Source of the DNA: Thauera propionica
GTDB lineage: Bacteria; Pseudomonadota; Gammaproteobacteria; Burkholderiales; Rhodocyclaceae
Assembly (NCBI RefSeq): GCF_002245655.1
Contig: NZ_NOIH01000003.1
Location: 62,001-126,000, forward strand
Direction of reading: 5' to 3'
DNA: 64,000 nt
Position numbers and translations under genes: made by a program. Numbering within the stretch: position 1 is the first letter of the stretch; each line of letters starts with the position of its first letter. Below are positions 19,413 through 29,186 of the stretch, in pieces. The notes under the pieces were generated by a model. That model saw only the letters and a program-made list of their open reading frames with translations. It did no database searches and had not been told where the DNA came from.

Positions 19413-22400
19413 TCAACGGAAGGAGAAGCTGTAGTACAGGTCGAGCGAGTTGTCGGTGCCGCCGCGCGCAACCAGCGACAGGCGGCGCGACAGCTGGTAG
19501 CTGAGCTTGACCAGCGTTTCGGCGCCGCCCAGGCTCTGCTCGAAGGACAGGAACAGGTCGGTGCCGAGGCGCTTGCCCAGGCTCAGCACCTGGCCGGAGA
19601 CAGAGGGCCCGCTGGCGATCGTCGAGCCGCCGCCGACCACCCGGCTGGTCGCGGCGCGCGAGGTGCTGTTGAGTTCGCCCTGACCGATCGAGAAGCTGTC
19701 GAAGCCGAGGCTGCGCGACAGTTCGTCGGTCATGCCGCCGCCCGGTCCGCCCAGCAGCGCCTGCGCCGCCGGCAGCAGCAGGCCGAGGTCGGCGCCCGCG
19801 CCGGCATCCGGCGCACGGCCGAGCACGATCCACGACAGTTTCTCCGGGTCGGGCACGTTCGGCTCGGACACCAGCCGCACCTGCGGCCGCTTGGCGCTGC
19901 CAGTGACAGCGACGCCGGCTTCCACCGCCAATCCCTTGCGCAGCGCGACGATGTTGAGGCCAGGCGCGTCGAGCGCCCCCTGGAAGTTGACCACGCCACG
20001 ATCGATGACGAGGTTCTGCCCATAGCCGCGATAGCTGCCGCCAACCGTGGAGATGGTGCCGACGGCCGACAGCGCCTGACCGGGACGCAGGCGCAAGCGC
20101 AGATCGCCCGCCAGCCGTGTCTCCAGCCCCATCGCCGACAGGTAGAGCGCGTCGCCCAAGCCGACGCGCACGTCCGCCTCGACCGCAAAGGTGCCGCTGC
20201 GCACCTCGTCGCGACCAAGGACGACGACGTCGTCCGACAGGCTCGGTGGCAGCGTCTCGGCGAGCTCGATGTAGCCGGCATCGGCACGGAAGTCCGCATC
20301 GAGCGTGAGCGAGTTCCAGCTGCTGTGTGCCGTGCCCTGGCCAGAAAGGATCATCCAGCGATCGTCGCGCTGCAGCAGCGGCAAGCGGTCAGCGGCAAAG
20401 CGGAAGCTGCCCGCACCGCTGTCGAGCAGCACCTCGCCGCTGGCGGTGAAGCGGCCGGGCTCGGTGGTGAGGCGTTCGAAGGGAATGCGGCTCTCGCGCG
20501 GACGCACGCGATTCGGCGACACGAAGGCGAGGCGTTCCAGCCGCACCCGGTCGCTGTCAAAGCTGGCGGTGAACTCGCCCCCCGACAGGATCAGCCCCTG
20601 GTCGACGAGCGCCACTTGCAGCTCTCGGCCGTCGAGGCGGCCGCTGGCAAGCGGCGCATCGAGCGTGCCGGCCAGCTCGATCCGCCCCTGCAGCCGGCCT
20701 GCGGTCTCCACGTTCTCGCGCATCAGCCGGCCAAGCCAGGTGATGGACGGCATGTCGAGCTCGGCCGCGCCGGACAAGGCCGTGTCCGGCGGCAGCGTCC
20801 ACTGACCCTCGGCCGTGCGCCGCGCGCGCAGCGCGGCATTGGCCTGCACACGGCCGAACTCGCTGCCGCGCGCATCGGCAGTCAGCGCCAGAAGGTCGCC
20901 GCGTGCGCTGAGCACTGCCTCCAGCGCCTCCAGTCCGAGCCGGGTGCGGATCTCGCCCTCGACCGTCAGGTCGCCGGCCTCGCGGAACACGCGCAGCTGG
21001 CCGTCGAGCGTGTCGCCCATTGACAGGTCCCAGCTGGCGCCCAGCACCAGCGGTCCGGGACCGCGCCGGGGGCGGCCGTCGGGCCGCGAAACGAGACCGA
21101 AGCTGAGCCCGGTCAGCGAGCCGCGCGCGACCGACTTCCGCGGCGACCAGCTCGTCTCGTCCAGGCGGATGCGGCCGTTGTCGCCGGCACTCAGCTCCGC
21201 GGCACCGAGACTGACCGCAGTCGGGGACAGGGACAGGCGCGCGGGCGCGACGAGACGCGACACGAAGCGGCCCGCCGTCTCGAGCGCCCTGAGTTCGCCC
21301 ACCCAACGCGGCCCCGGCTGCCCCTGCGTCACCTGCTCCAACCCGCCCTGCAACCCCAGAGCCAGACTGTCCGCTCCCTCGTCGCGCGCGGGCGTCTGCA
21401 GCACGACCTCCAGTTCGTGCCGGGCGCGCGTACCGGATGCGGAGACGCGCGCGCTGGCCAGCCAGTCTGGCAAGGCGACACCGTCGCCGTCCGTACCCAA
21501 CGGCCCCAGCCCGGTCAGCCCGGCCGATAGCTGGAACGGCCCGTCGGCGCCGGCCTCCAGGCGGGCCGCACCGTTTACGCCGAGCAGGCGCACGCTGCCC
21601 GGCAGACGCAAGGCCTCGCCGAAGAACTGCAGTTCGCCGGCCGGCACGGCCAGCGTGCCACGCAGCCGGCCGGTCGCGCCAGCGCGCCCCCCGAGGCCGT
21701 GACCGAGCGCATCGAGTCGCGACGCATCGAGCGCAAGGTTCAGCGCATCGCCTGGCCCGCCCCAGGCGCCATCCGCGCGCAGGGTGTTGCCGGCAAGTTG
21801 CAGGTCAAGCTCGAGCTCCGGCAGGCGCGTGCCCTCGACGCGCACACGGCCCTTTCCATCCAGCGCCAGGCCCTCGAGCCGGCTGTCGGGGATGCTGAAG
21901 GTCGCCGCCAGCGTGCGAGGCAGGCCGCCTTGCTCGGCCAGCTCGCCCGACGCGTCGAGATCGAGATTCAACTGTGCCTGCGGCGCATCGGCCAGCCACG
22001 CACGCGGATCGAGCTTACGCACGGCGGCGTTGAGCATGAAGCTGCGCAGCGGTTCGCCCGCCGTGCTGCCGTCAGTACCCGCCTCGGCATTCACCGCGCT
22101 CAACTCGGCGCGGGCATCGATTCGCGCCGCCCCGAGCGCCAGAGCCAACACAGCCTGCTGGCGCTGTGCATCGCCTTCGGCGTCGACGCGGCCAGCCAGT
22201 TGCTGTCGCGGCAGGCGTCCATCCAGGCTGCGCATGTCGATGCCCGCCAGCTCGAGCGCCGCGGCAAGCTGGCCGAAGCCACTCTGCAGCGCGCTTTCTC
22301 CGGTCGCAGCCCGCGGCGGGCGCCATTGCAGGTGACCGCTGACGCGCCCTTCCCCCGGCAGACGGATGTCGAGCGCATCGACCGCGATCGCCGCCTGCGT

Positions 22401-23549
22401 CCAATCGAGGATGCCCGCCAGCGAAACGAGGGGAAGCCCCCCGGCGTCCGCCGTCGCCGGGCTGCGGTTCGTCAGGCGGATGGGGCCGGCGAGCAAGGTC
22501 GCCGTACCCTCGACCGCGGCGAGCTCGGCCTTGATGCTCAGGGCGGCACGCGGTGCGCCGGCGACGAACACGGCAGGGTCGAGCTCCCCGGCGGCAAGCT
22601 TGAGTGCGCGCAGCGGCATGTGTTCGAACGGCGCAGCGCGCAGCTCCGCATGCGCGGTCAGCCCTTCCGCGGAAGCCTCCGCCACGATCCGCGGCGCCAG
22701 CAAGGTCTCGCCAACGGTGAGACGGGCCTCGAATGCACGGCCATCAAGCTCCCCGTCGAAGCGGCCGCTGGCTTCCAGCGCGAAGGGTGCAAGGCCGTCG
22801 ATACGGCCGTCGACCATAAGTCGTCCCTGCGGCAGCGTCACATTCAGCGCGCGCAGCGCATGCCGGCGGCCATCGCTGTCGATCGCGGCGCGCAGATCGG
22901 CCAGCCAGAAACCCTGCCCGGCGGCGGTTTCCACCGCAGCCTCCACGGTATCGGCCGCGTTGCGCATGGTGTCTGCCGCCTCGTCGAGCTGCCGCGCCGC
23001 ATCGGTGACGACATCGCTCGCCGCCTCTCCCGACGAGCCGGGGCCAGTGCCTATTTGCCGCAGGTCGAAGCGGCCCAGCGTCAGGGAACGCACCTCTACC
23101 TGCAGCGGCAGTTGCAGGTCGTCGGGCGGCGTCGGCGCTTCAGCCGGGGCCTCATCGCTGCGGCGGGCGAGCTCGATGCGCGCCACGCCGAGCCGGTCGA
23201 CCACCAGCCGGCGCTGCAGCAGGGGCGCGGCATGCCAGTCCAGCTCTAGCGCCTCGAGGTTTAGTCGCAGGTCAGGCGTGTGATAGCGCAGCGCATCGAT
23301 CCGCAGCGGACCCAGGATGCGACCCTGCGCGCCATCAATGCGCAGCGCGCCGCCGGTCGCGCGCTGCGCCAAGGCTACTGCGGCGTCCAGCCCTGGGCGC
23401 GTGCCGAGCAGCCAGGCCGCCCCTCCGACCACGACGGCCAGCACCAGCACGAAGACAAGCGCCACGGCCCGCCACGGGCGAAGGCGCCGCGCCTGACGCT
23501 GCGGCTCGCGCTCGGACCTGCGCCCAGCCGGCGTCGGCTCGTCGTTCAT
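19413..23549 (-). CDS. tamB: TamB-like translocation and assembly module protein
   Basis: A 1378-aa protein. It has a basic cytoplasmic start, one TM helix (about 26-48, VALVFVLVLAVVVGGAAWLL), a long repetitive AsmA/TamB beta-taco region, and the conserved DUF490 C-terminus (VDAPGLNIVALRKGLAVEAGVAV-like segment, PDPEKLSWIVLGRAP, LSYQLSRRLSLVARGG, ending in a strand YYSFSFR). TamB spans the periplasm, is anchored in the inner membrane and is implicated in phospholipid transport and outer-membrane protein assembly with the Omp85 protein TamA. No tamA is adjacent here; the gene begins 30 bp after trpC and may ride on the trp transcript. Confidence 0.9.
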   Translation of the reverse strand: MNDEPTPAGRRSEREPQRQARRLRPWRAVALVFVLVLAVVVGGAAWLLGTRPGLDAAVALAQRATGGALRIDGAQGRILGPLRIDALRYHTPDLRLNLEALELDWHAAPLLQRRLVVDRLGVARIELARRSDEAPAEAPTPPDDLQLPLQVEVRSLTLGRFDLRQIGTGPGSSGEAASDVVTDAARQLDEAADTMRNAADTVEAAVETAAGQGFWLADLRAAIDSDGRRHALRALNVTLPQGRLMVDGRIDGLAPFALEASGRFDGELDGRAFEARLTVGETLLAPRIVAEASAEGLTAHAELRAAPFEHMPLRALKLAAGELDPAVFVAGAPRAALSIKAELAAVEGTATLLAGPIRLTNRSPATADAGGLPLVSLAGILDWTQAAIAVDALDIRLPGEGRVSGHLQWRPPRAATGESALQSGFGQLAAALELAGIDMRSLDGRLPRQQLAGRVDAEGDAQRQQAVLALALGAARIDARAELSAVNAEAGTDGSTAGEPLRSFMLNAAVRKLDPRAWLADAPQAQLNLDLDASGELAEQGGLPRTLAATFSIPDSRLEGLALDGKGRVRVEGTRLPELELDLQLAGNTLRADGAWGGPGDALNLALDASRLDALGHGLGGRAGATGRLRGTLAVPAGELQFFGEALRLPGSVRLLGVNGAARLEAGADGPFQLSAGLTGLGPLGTDGDGVALPDWLASARVSASGTRARHELEVVLQTPARDEGADSLALGLQGGLEQVTQGQPGPRWVGELRALETAGRFVSRLVAPARLSLSPTAVSLGAAELSAGDNGRIRLDETSWSPRKSVARGSLTGLSFGLVSRPDGRPRRGPGPLVLGASWDLSMGDTLDGQLRVFREAGDLTVEGEIRTRLGLEALEAVLSARGDLLALTADARGSEFGRVQANAALRARRTAEGQWTLPPDTALSGAAELDMPSITWLGRLMRENVETAGRLQGRIELAGTLDAPLASGRLDGRELQVALVDQGLILSGGEFTASFDSDRVRLERLAFVSPNRVRPRESRIPFERLTTEPGRFTASGEVLLDSGAGSFRFAADRLPLLQRDDRWMILSGQGTAHSSWNSLTLDADFRADAGYIELAETLPPSLSDDVVVLGRDEVRSGTFAVEADVRVGLGDALYLSAMGLETRLAGDLRLRLRPGQALSAVGTISTVGGSYRGYGQNLVIDRGVVNFQGALDAPGLNIVALRKGLAVEAGVAVTGSAKRPQVRLVSEPNVPDPEKLSWIVLGRAPDAGAGADLGLLLPAAQALLGGPGGGMTDELSRSLGFDSFSIGQGELNSTSRAATSRVVGGGSTIASGPSVSGQVLSLGKRLGTDLFLSFEQSLGGAETLVKLSYQLSRRLSLVARGGTDNSLDLYYSFSFR

Positions 23550-23579
23550 CAGGCGCCCCGAAGCGCTGTGAGGCCCGGC

Positions 23580-24377
23580 TCAGCCGAACAGGGCGCGCAG
23601 GCCCTCGCCCGGATCCTCGGCGCGCATGAAGGCCTCGCCGACGAGGAAGGTTTGCACCGTGTTGTCCCGCATGAGGCTCACGTCCTCGGGCCTGAGGATG
23701 CCCGATTCCGTGACGACTATGCGACCCGCTGCGCCGGTGGCGATGCGCGGCAGCAGGTCGAGCGTCGTCTGCAGCGAGACCTCGAAGGTGCGCAGGTTGC
23801 GGTTGTTGATGCCGATCAGCGGCGTCTGCAGTTGCAGCGCCTGCTCGAGCTCGGCCGCGTCATGCACCTCGACCAGCACTGACATGCCAAGCGCGATGGC
23901 GATCTGCTCCATGTCGCGCATCAGCGGCAGTTCGAGGCAGGCCGCGATCAGCAGGATGGCGTCCGCCCCCATCGCACGCGCCTCGAACACCTGATAGGGG
24001 TCGACGAGGAAATCCTTGCGCAGGACCGGCAGGTTGCACGCAGCGCGCGCCGCCTGAAGGTACTCGGGCGCCCCCTGAAAGAACGGACGGTCGGTGAGCA
24101 CCGACAGGCAGGCGGCACCGGCCCGCTCGTAGGACGCGGCGATGTCGGCCGGCCGGAAGTCAGCGCGGATCACGCCCTTGGACGGGCTAGCCTTCTTGAT
24201 CTCGGCGATCACTGCCGCGCGCCCGCCCGCATGCTTGGCGCGGATGGCACCGACGAAATCGCGCACGGCAGGGGCAGCCTCGGCATCGTCGCGGATGACG
24301 GTGAGCGGCCTCGCTGCGGATGCGGCCGCAACCTCCTCGACCTTGACCGCGCAGATCTTCTTCAGGATGTCGCTCAT
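23580..24377 (-). CDS. trpC: Indole-3-glycerol phosphate synthase
   Basis: A 265-aa TIM-barrel enzyme, monofunctional (not fused to TrpF). Hallmarks: [15 protein letters not shown] near the N-terminus, [48 protein letters not shown] and ESGI. It converts CdRP to indole-glycerol phosphate in tryptophan synthesis. Its ATG overlaps the trpD stop by 4 bp, giving translational coupling. tamB follows. trpF, trpB and trpA are not in the window, as usual for this group where they form a separate locus. Confidence 0.96.
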   Translation of the reverse strand: MSDILKKICAVKVEEVAAASAARPLTVIRDDAEAAPAVRDFVGAIRAKHAGGRAAVIAEIKKASPSKGVIRADFRPADIAASYERAGAACLSVLTDRPFFQGAPEYLQAARAACNLPVLRKDFLVDPYQVFEARAMGADAILLIAACLELPLMRDMEQIAIALGMSVLVEVHDAAELEQALQLQTPLIGINNRNLRTFEVSLQTTLDLLPRIATGAAGRIVVTESGILRPEDVSLMRDNTVQTFLVGEAFMRAEDPGEGLRALFG

Positions 24378-25435
24378 TGCGCACTCCGGAACTGCTGGGT
24401 GAAGCGCACGAACTCGTCGAGCTTGGCGCGGGCGGCACCGCTGGAGATGACTTCGCGCGCACGCTGGATGCCGTCGCCGATGGAATCGACGAGGTTGGCC
24501 GCGTACAGGGCCACGCCAGAATTGAACACGACAATGTCGCGCGCGGGCCCCGGTTGGTTGTCGAGCACGCCGAGCAACACATCGCGCGACTCGTCGGCAT
24601 TCTCGACGCGCAGGTTGCGGCTGCTGGCCATCGGGATGTCGAAGTCCTCGGGGTGGATCTCGTACTCGCTGACCTGGCCGTTCTTGAGCTCGCCGACCAG
24701 GGTCGCACCGCCGAGGCTGACCTCATCCATGCCGTCCAGCCCATGCACGACCAGCACGTGGTTGGCGCCGAGGCGCTGCATCACGCGCGCCTGAATGCCG
24801 ACGAGATCGGGATGAAACACGCCCATCAGCGTGTTCGGCGCACCGGCGGGATTGGTCAGCGGGCCGAGGATGTTGAACAGCGTGCGCACACCCATCTCGC
24901 GCCGCACCGGGGCGACGTTCTTCATCGCGCTATGGTGGGCCGGGGCATACATGAAACCGATGCCGGTGGCCTCGATGCACTCGGCAACCTGGGCCGGCGT
25001 GAGGTCGAGATTGACGCCGAGCGCCTCGATGACGTCGGCCGCGCCGGACTTCGACGACACCCCGCGCCCACCATGCTTGGCGACACGGGCGCCGGCCGCG
25101 GCGGCGACGAAGATCGTCGTGGTGGAGATGTTGAAGGTGTTGGCGCCGTCACCGCCGGTGCCGACGACGTCGAGGAAGTGATCGTGCGGCGGCCTGACCT
25201 CGACCTTGGTCGACATCTCGCGCATCACCGTGGCGGCGGCGGTGATCTCGCCGATGGTCTCCTTCTTGACGCGCAGGCCGGTGAGGATGGCTGCGGTCAT
25301 GACCGGCGACACTTCGCCGGCCATGATCTGGCGCATCAGCGACAGCATCTCGTCGAAGAAGATCTCGCGATGCTCGATCGTGCGTTGCAGGGCTTGCTGG
25401 GGGGTGATCGTCGTGTGCATGGTGTCGTCCGGCAT
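24374..25435 (-). CDS. trpD: Anthranilate phosphoribosyltransferase
   Basis: A 353-aa enzyme. Motifs: the PRPP loop [36 protein letters not shown], and [13 protein letters not shown]. It joins anthranilate to PRPP. ATG 25435 shares one base with the trpG stop (TGATG), and MHTT at 25420 is an alternative start. Second enzyme of the trpEGDC operon. Confidence 0.96.
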   Translation of the reverse strand: MPDDTMHTTITPQQALQRTIEHREIFFDEMLSLMRQIMAGEVSPVMTAAILTGLRVKKETIGEITAAATVMREMSTKVEVRPPHDHFLDVVGTGGDGANTFNISTTTIFVAAAAGARVAKHGGRGVSSKSGAADVIEALGVNLDLTPAQVAECIEATGIGFMYAPAHHSAMKNVAPVRREMGVRTLFNILGPLTNPAGAPNTLMGVFHPDLVGIQARVMQRLGANHVLVVHGLDGMDEVSLGGATLVGELKNGQVSEYEIHPEDFDIPMASSRNLRVENADESRDVLLGVLDNQPGPARDIVVFNSGVALYAANLVDSIGDGIQRAREVISSGAARAKLDEFVRFTQQFRSAQ

Positions 25436-26016
25436 CAGGCGACGGCAGCGGCGCTGCGGTCGAGGAAGTTGCGCAGCAGGTCGTGGCCGCGCTCGGTCAG
25501 GATCGATTCGGGGTGGAACTGCACGCCCTCGACGTCCAGCGTCTTGTGGCGCACGCCCATGATTTCGCCGTCCTCGGTCCAGGCGGTAATTTCCAGACAA
25601 TCCGGCAGGCTCTCGCGTTCAATCGCCAGCGAGTGATAGCGGGTGCAGGTGAGCGGATTGGGCAGCCCGCGGAACACGCCGACGTCCTTGTGATGCACCG
25701 GCGAGGTCTTGCCGTGCATCAGCTTCCGCGCATGCACGATGCGCCCGCCGAAGGCCGCGCCGATGCTCTGGTGGCCAAGACAGACACCGAGGATGGGCAG
25801 CTTGCCGGCGAAGGCCTTGATGGCCTGCACCGAAATGCCGGCTTCTGCGGGCGAGCACGGTCCGGGCGAGATGACGAGCTGGTCTGGCTTCATCGCCTCG
25901 ATCTGCTCGAGGGTGATCTCGTCGTTGCGATACACCTTCACATTGGCGCCCAGTTCGCCGAAGTACTGCACCAGGTTGTAGGTGAAGCTGTCGTAGTTGT
26001 CGATCATCAGCAGCAT
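25435..26016 (-). CDS. trpG: Anthranilate synthase component II (glutamine amidotransferase)
   Basis: A 193-aa class I amidotransferase: [19 protein letters not shown] at the start, nucleophile Cys in [12 protein letters not shown], and the His-Glu pair in [14 protein letters not shown]. It supplies ammonia from glutamine to TrpE. The same protein may serve PabB in folate synthesis, as is common for stand-alone TrpG. It lies 10 bp after trpE and overlaps trpD by one base. Confidence 0.95.
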   Translation of the reverse strand: MLLMIDNYDSFTYNLVQYFGELGANVKVYRNDEITLEQIEAMKPDQLVISPGPCSPAEAGISVQAIKAFAGKLPILGVCLGHQSIGAAFGGRIVHARKLMHGKTSPVHHKDVGVFRGLPNPLTCTRYHSLAIERESLPDCLEITAWTEDGEIMGVRHKTLDVEGVQFHPESILTERGHDLLRNFLDRSAAAVA

Positions 26017-26026
26017 CTCGCGTTCC

Positions 26027-27502
26027 TCACTTCACCTGGGTGTCCAGCCCGCCTTCGGCCATTTCGGCGGCACGCAGCATGGCGCGCGCCTTGTTCTGGG
26101 TTTCCTGCCATTCGGACTCGGGGTCGGAATCGGCGACGATGCCGGCACCGGCCTGAACGTGGATCTGGCCGTCCTTGAGTACCGCGGTGCGGATCGCGAT
26201 CGCGAGGTCCATGTCGCCGTGGAAGCCGAGGTAGCCGACCGCGCCGGCGTAGATGCCGCGCTTGACCGGCTCGAGCTCGTCGATGATCTCCATCGCCCGC
26301 ACCTTGGGTGCGCCCGACACCGTGCCCGCCGGGAAGGTGGCGCGCAGCACGGCCAGGGCGTTGAGGCCGTCCTTGAGCTTGCCTTCGACGTTGGAGACGA
26401 TGTGCATCACGTGCGAGTAGCGCTCGATGCTGAACTGCTCGGTGACCCTGACCGTGCCGGTCTGCGACACGCGCCCGGCGTCGTTGCGACCGAGGTCGAG
26501 CAGTTGCACGTGCTCGGCGATCTCCTTCGCGTCGGCCAGCAGGTCCTTCTCCAGCGCAACATCCTCGGCCACCGTGGCGCCACGCTTGCGCGTGCCGGCG
26601 ATCGGACGCACGGTGACGACGTCATCCTCGAGCCGCGTCAGGATCTCGGGCGAGGCGCCAACGACGTGGAAGTCCTCGAAGTTGAAATAGAACATGTAGG
26701 GCGAGGGATTCAGCGAGCGGATCGCGCGATACAGCGCCATCGGGCTCGCCGCGTAGGGCTTGCTCATGCGCTGCGACAGCACGACCTGCATCACGTCGCC
26801 GTCGACGATGTACTGCTTGGCGCGGCGCACCGCGTCCTTGAATGCTTCCTCGCCGAAGCTCGACACTGCAGCCGCGGGCTCGGCGCGGGACTCCTCGGGC
26901 ACCTGCACCGGCGCGCGGAGGCGGGCCAGCAGCTCGCGCAGGCGCTTCTGCGCACGCTTGAAGGCGCCGGGCACTTCCGGCTCGGCATACACGACGAGGG
27001 TCAGTTTGCCGCTGAGGTTGTCGACGATGGCGACTTCCTCGGACAACAGCAGCAGGATGTCTGGTGTGCCGACGGGGTCGGGCTTGTCGGTCTTCGCCAG
27101 CTTGGGCTCGATGTAGCGCACCGTGTCATAGCCGAAGCAGCCGACCAGGCCGCCGGCGAAGCGCGGCAGGTGCTCACGCGGCGGCACCTTGATGCGGTTC
27201 ATGAACTCGGCGACGAAGTTGAGCGGATCGCCATAGTCGCGACGCTCGACCAGACGGTTGCCGGTGAGAAGCAGCGCCGAGCGGCCATAGACCTCGATGC
27301 GCGTCGGCGACGACAGACCGATGAAGGAATAGCGGCCGAAGCGCTCGCCGCCCTGCACCGATTCGAGCAGGTAAGTGTAGGGCTCGTTGGCGAGCTTCAG
27401 GTAGATGGACAGCGGCGTGTCGAGATCGGCAAAGGTCTCGAGCGTGACCGGAATGCGGTTATAGCCCTCGGAGGCAAGGGCGTTGAATTCTTGTTCGAGC
27501 AT
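26027..27502 (-). CDS. trpE: Anthranilate synthase component I
   Basis: A 491-aa chorismate-binding enzyme. The C-terminal catalytic domain has the familiar segments [59 protein letters not shown] and [18 protein letters not shown]. It makes anthranilate from chorismate with TrpG. ATG 27502 opens [19 protein letters not shown], the usual start in betaproteobacteria; the frame extends upstream without support. The 229 bp before it hold no visible Trp-rich leader peptide. Confidence 0.96.
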   Translation of the reverse strand: MLEQEFNALASEGYNRIPVTLETFADLDTPLSIYLKLANEPYTYLLESVQGGERFGRYSFIGLSSPTRIEVYGRSALLLTGNRLVERRDYGDPLNFVAEFMNRIKVPPREHLPRFAGGLVGCFGYDTVRYIEPKLAKTDKPDPVGTPDILLLLSEEVAIVDNLSGKLTLVVYAEPEVPGAFKRAQKRLRELLARLRAPVQVPEESRAEPAAAVSSFGEEAFKDAVRRAKQYIVDGDVMQVVLSQRMSKPYAASPMALYRAIRSLNPSPYMFYFNFEDFHVVGASPEILTRLEDDVVTVRPIAGTRKRGATVAEDVALEKDLLADAKEIAEHVQLLDLGRNDAGRVSQTGTVRVTEQFSIERYSHVMHIVSNVEGKLKDGLNALAVLRATFPAGTVSGAPKVRAMEIIDELEPVKRGIYAGAVGYLGFHGDMDLAIAIRTAVLKDGQIHVQAGAGIVADSDPESEWQETQNKARAMLRAAEMAEGGLDTQVK

Positions 27503-27731
27503 GGAGGCTCCACGTGAGTCGGTTCGAGCGGACGGTGCTGCAGCGGGCGGAGTGGCCGGCGCGCCTTGGCGCACGGGACCCCGCTGGGGGGAATCGCGTT
27601 CAGTGGCCCAAAGGCCAACGCCAGCCGCCGTGCCAGCCGGACTGGACGGAGGAGAGAGCGGCGAGGAAGCGATCCCGGGGTGCGAGCATCACGATGTCGA
27701 TCTGTAGTGGAGTGTACCGACAGACCCGCAC

Positions 27732-28412
27732 TTATGCGGTGACGATATGATCGAGGGCCTGAAGTGCGTTCGATAGTAGCCCATCGCATTCGATGGTGTC
27801 CACCGGCACCCCTTCGCTGTAGCCGTAGGTGACCAGCAGCACCGGCATGCCCGCCCCTTGCGCCGCCAAGGCGTCGTTGGCGGAGTCACCGATCATCAGC
27901 GCCTCGTTCGGTGCTACGCCAAGTCGCTCGCAGGCGAGGCGTACCGTCGCCGGATCCGGCTTCTTCACCGGCAGCGTGTCGCCGCTGACGACGGCATCGA
28001 AATGCGTGGCGATGCCCATGCGCTCGAGCAGCGGCAGGGTGAAGGCCTCGGCCTTGTTGGTGACGACCGCCAGCCGGATATCGCGCCCGCGCAGGACCTG
28101 CAGGGTCTCGACCACACCGGGGTAGATCGAGGTGCGCGCTCCATTGACCACCGCGTAGTGGCGCCGGAAGACCGCCACTGCGGTCTCGATCTCGGCCTCG
28201 GTCGCGCTCATGCCTTCGGTCATGCAGCGCCGCACCAGATTGGGAATGCCCTTGCCGACGAAGCTGTGGATCTCGTCCTGGCTGCGCGCCGGCCGGCCGA
28301 GTTCGGCCAGCATGAGGTTGGCTGCGTCGGCCAGGTCGGCGATGGTGTCGAGCAAGGTGCCGTCGAGGTCGAACAGCACCGCACGTGGCGCGAAGCGCGC
28401 ACCGGTGCTCAT
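27732..28412 (-). CDS. gph: Phosphoglycolate phosphatase (HAD family)
   Basis: A 226-aa HAD hydrolase: motif [22 protein letters not shown] with the nucleophile Asp, motif II VVTNK, motif III with Lys in VKKPDP, and motif [14 protein letters not shown]. Gph removes phosphate from 2-phosphoglycolate. It overlaps rpe by 4 bp and precedes trpE, the standard rpe-gph-trpE order of betaproteobacteria. HAD enzymes have overlapping substrates, but the gene order supports Gph. Confidence 0.9.
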   Translation of the reverse strand: MSTGARFAPRAVLFDLDGTLLDTIADLADAANLMLAELGRPARSQDEIHSFVGKGIPNLVRRCMTEGMSATEAEIETAVAVFRRHYAVVNGARTSIYPGVVETLQVLRGRDIRLAVVTNKAEAFTLPLLERMGIATHFDAVVSGDTLPVKKPDPATVRLACERLGVAPNEALMIGDSANDALAAQGAGMPVLLVTYGYSEGVPVDTIECDGLLSNALQALDHIVTA

Positions 28413-29104
28413 GCCGCCACCCTGGCGAGTTCGCGGCGCAGAGCACCGATGATGGAATCGTAGCGGTTGGGATCGCCGTCCTTGCCAGCGCCGAAAACCG
28501 CCGAACCGGCGACGAAGGTGTCTGCGCCTGCACGGGCGATCTCGGCGATGTTGTCGGTCTTCACCCCGCCATCGATCTCGAGCAGGATGCGCCGCCCTGT
28601 GCGCGCCTCGTAGACATCGAGCTTCTCGCGCGCCATGCGCAGCTTGTTGAGCGTTTCGGGGATGAACTTCTGCCCGCCGAAACCCGGGTTCACGCTCATC
28701 AGCAGGACCACGTCGAGCTTGTCCATGACGTGGTCCATGTGGTGCAGCGGCGTGGCCGGATTGAGCACCAGTCCGGCCTGGCAGCCGACATCGCGGATCA
28801 GGCCCAGGCTGCGGTCGATGTGCTCGGAAGCCTCGGGGTGGAAGGTGATGACGTTGGCGCCGGCCTTGGCGAAATCGGGAATGATGCGGTCAACCGGCCT
28901 CACCATCAGGTGCACGTCGATGGGCGCGGTGGTGTGCGGACGGATCGCCTCGCACACCAGCGGCCCGATGGTGAGGTTGGGGACATAGTGGTTGTCCATC
29001 ACGTCGAAGTGGATCCAGTCGGCGCCTGCGGCGACGACGTTGCGCACTTCCTCTCCGAGACGAGCGAAGTCGGCGGACAGCAGGCTGGGGGCGATGCGGT
29101 ACAT
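28409..29104 (-). CDS. rpe: Ribulose-phosphate 3-epimerase
   Basis: A 231-aa TIM-barrel enzyme. [68 protein letters not shown] and [10 protein letters not shown] carry the metal and catalytic residues. It interconverts ribulose-5-phosphate and xylulose-5-phosphate. It starts the rpe-gph-trp group and lies 82 bp downstream of the GAF-GspE gene. TTAGAAT in that gap could be part of a -10 element but no good -35 accompanies it. Confidence 0.95.
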   Translation of the reverse strand: MYRIAPSLLSADFARLGEEVRNVVAAGADWIHFDVMDNHYVPNLTIGPLVCEAIRPHTTAPIDVHLMVRPVDRIIPDFAKAGANVITFHPEASEHIDRSLGLIRDVGCQAGLVLNPATPLHHMDHVMDKLDVVLLMSVNPGFGGQKFIPETLNKLRMAREKLDVYEARTGRRILLEIDGGVKTDNIAEIARAGADTFVAGSAVFGAGKDGDPNRYDSIIGALRRELARVAA

Positions 29105-29186
29105 GGGCGGTCTCCGGAAGGCGTTCAGTCCCGGATTCTAACCGCCCGCCGCGCCTGCGCGGGCAAGCGTGCCGCGACGGCGCAGT

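Noticed and set aside
27503-27731. trp attenuator with leader peptide before trpE
   Set aside because: No short ORF with adjacent Trp codons and no terminator with a T-run was found in this gap on the minus strand.
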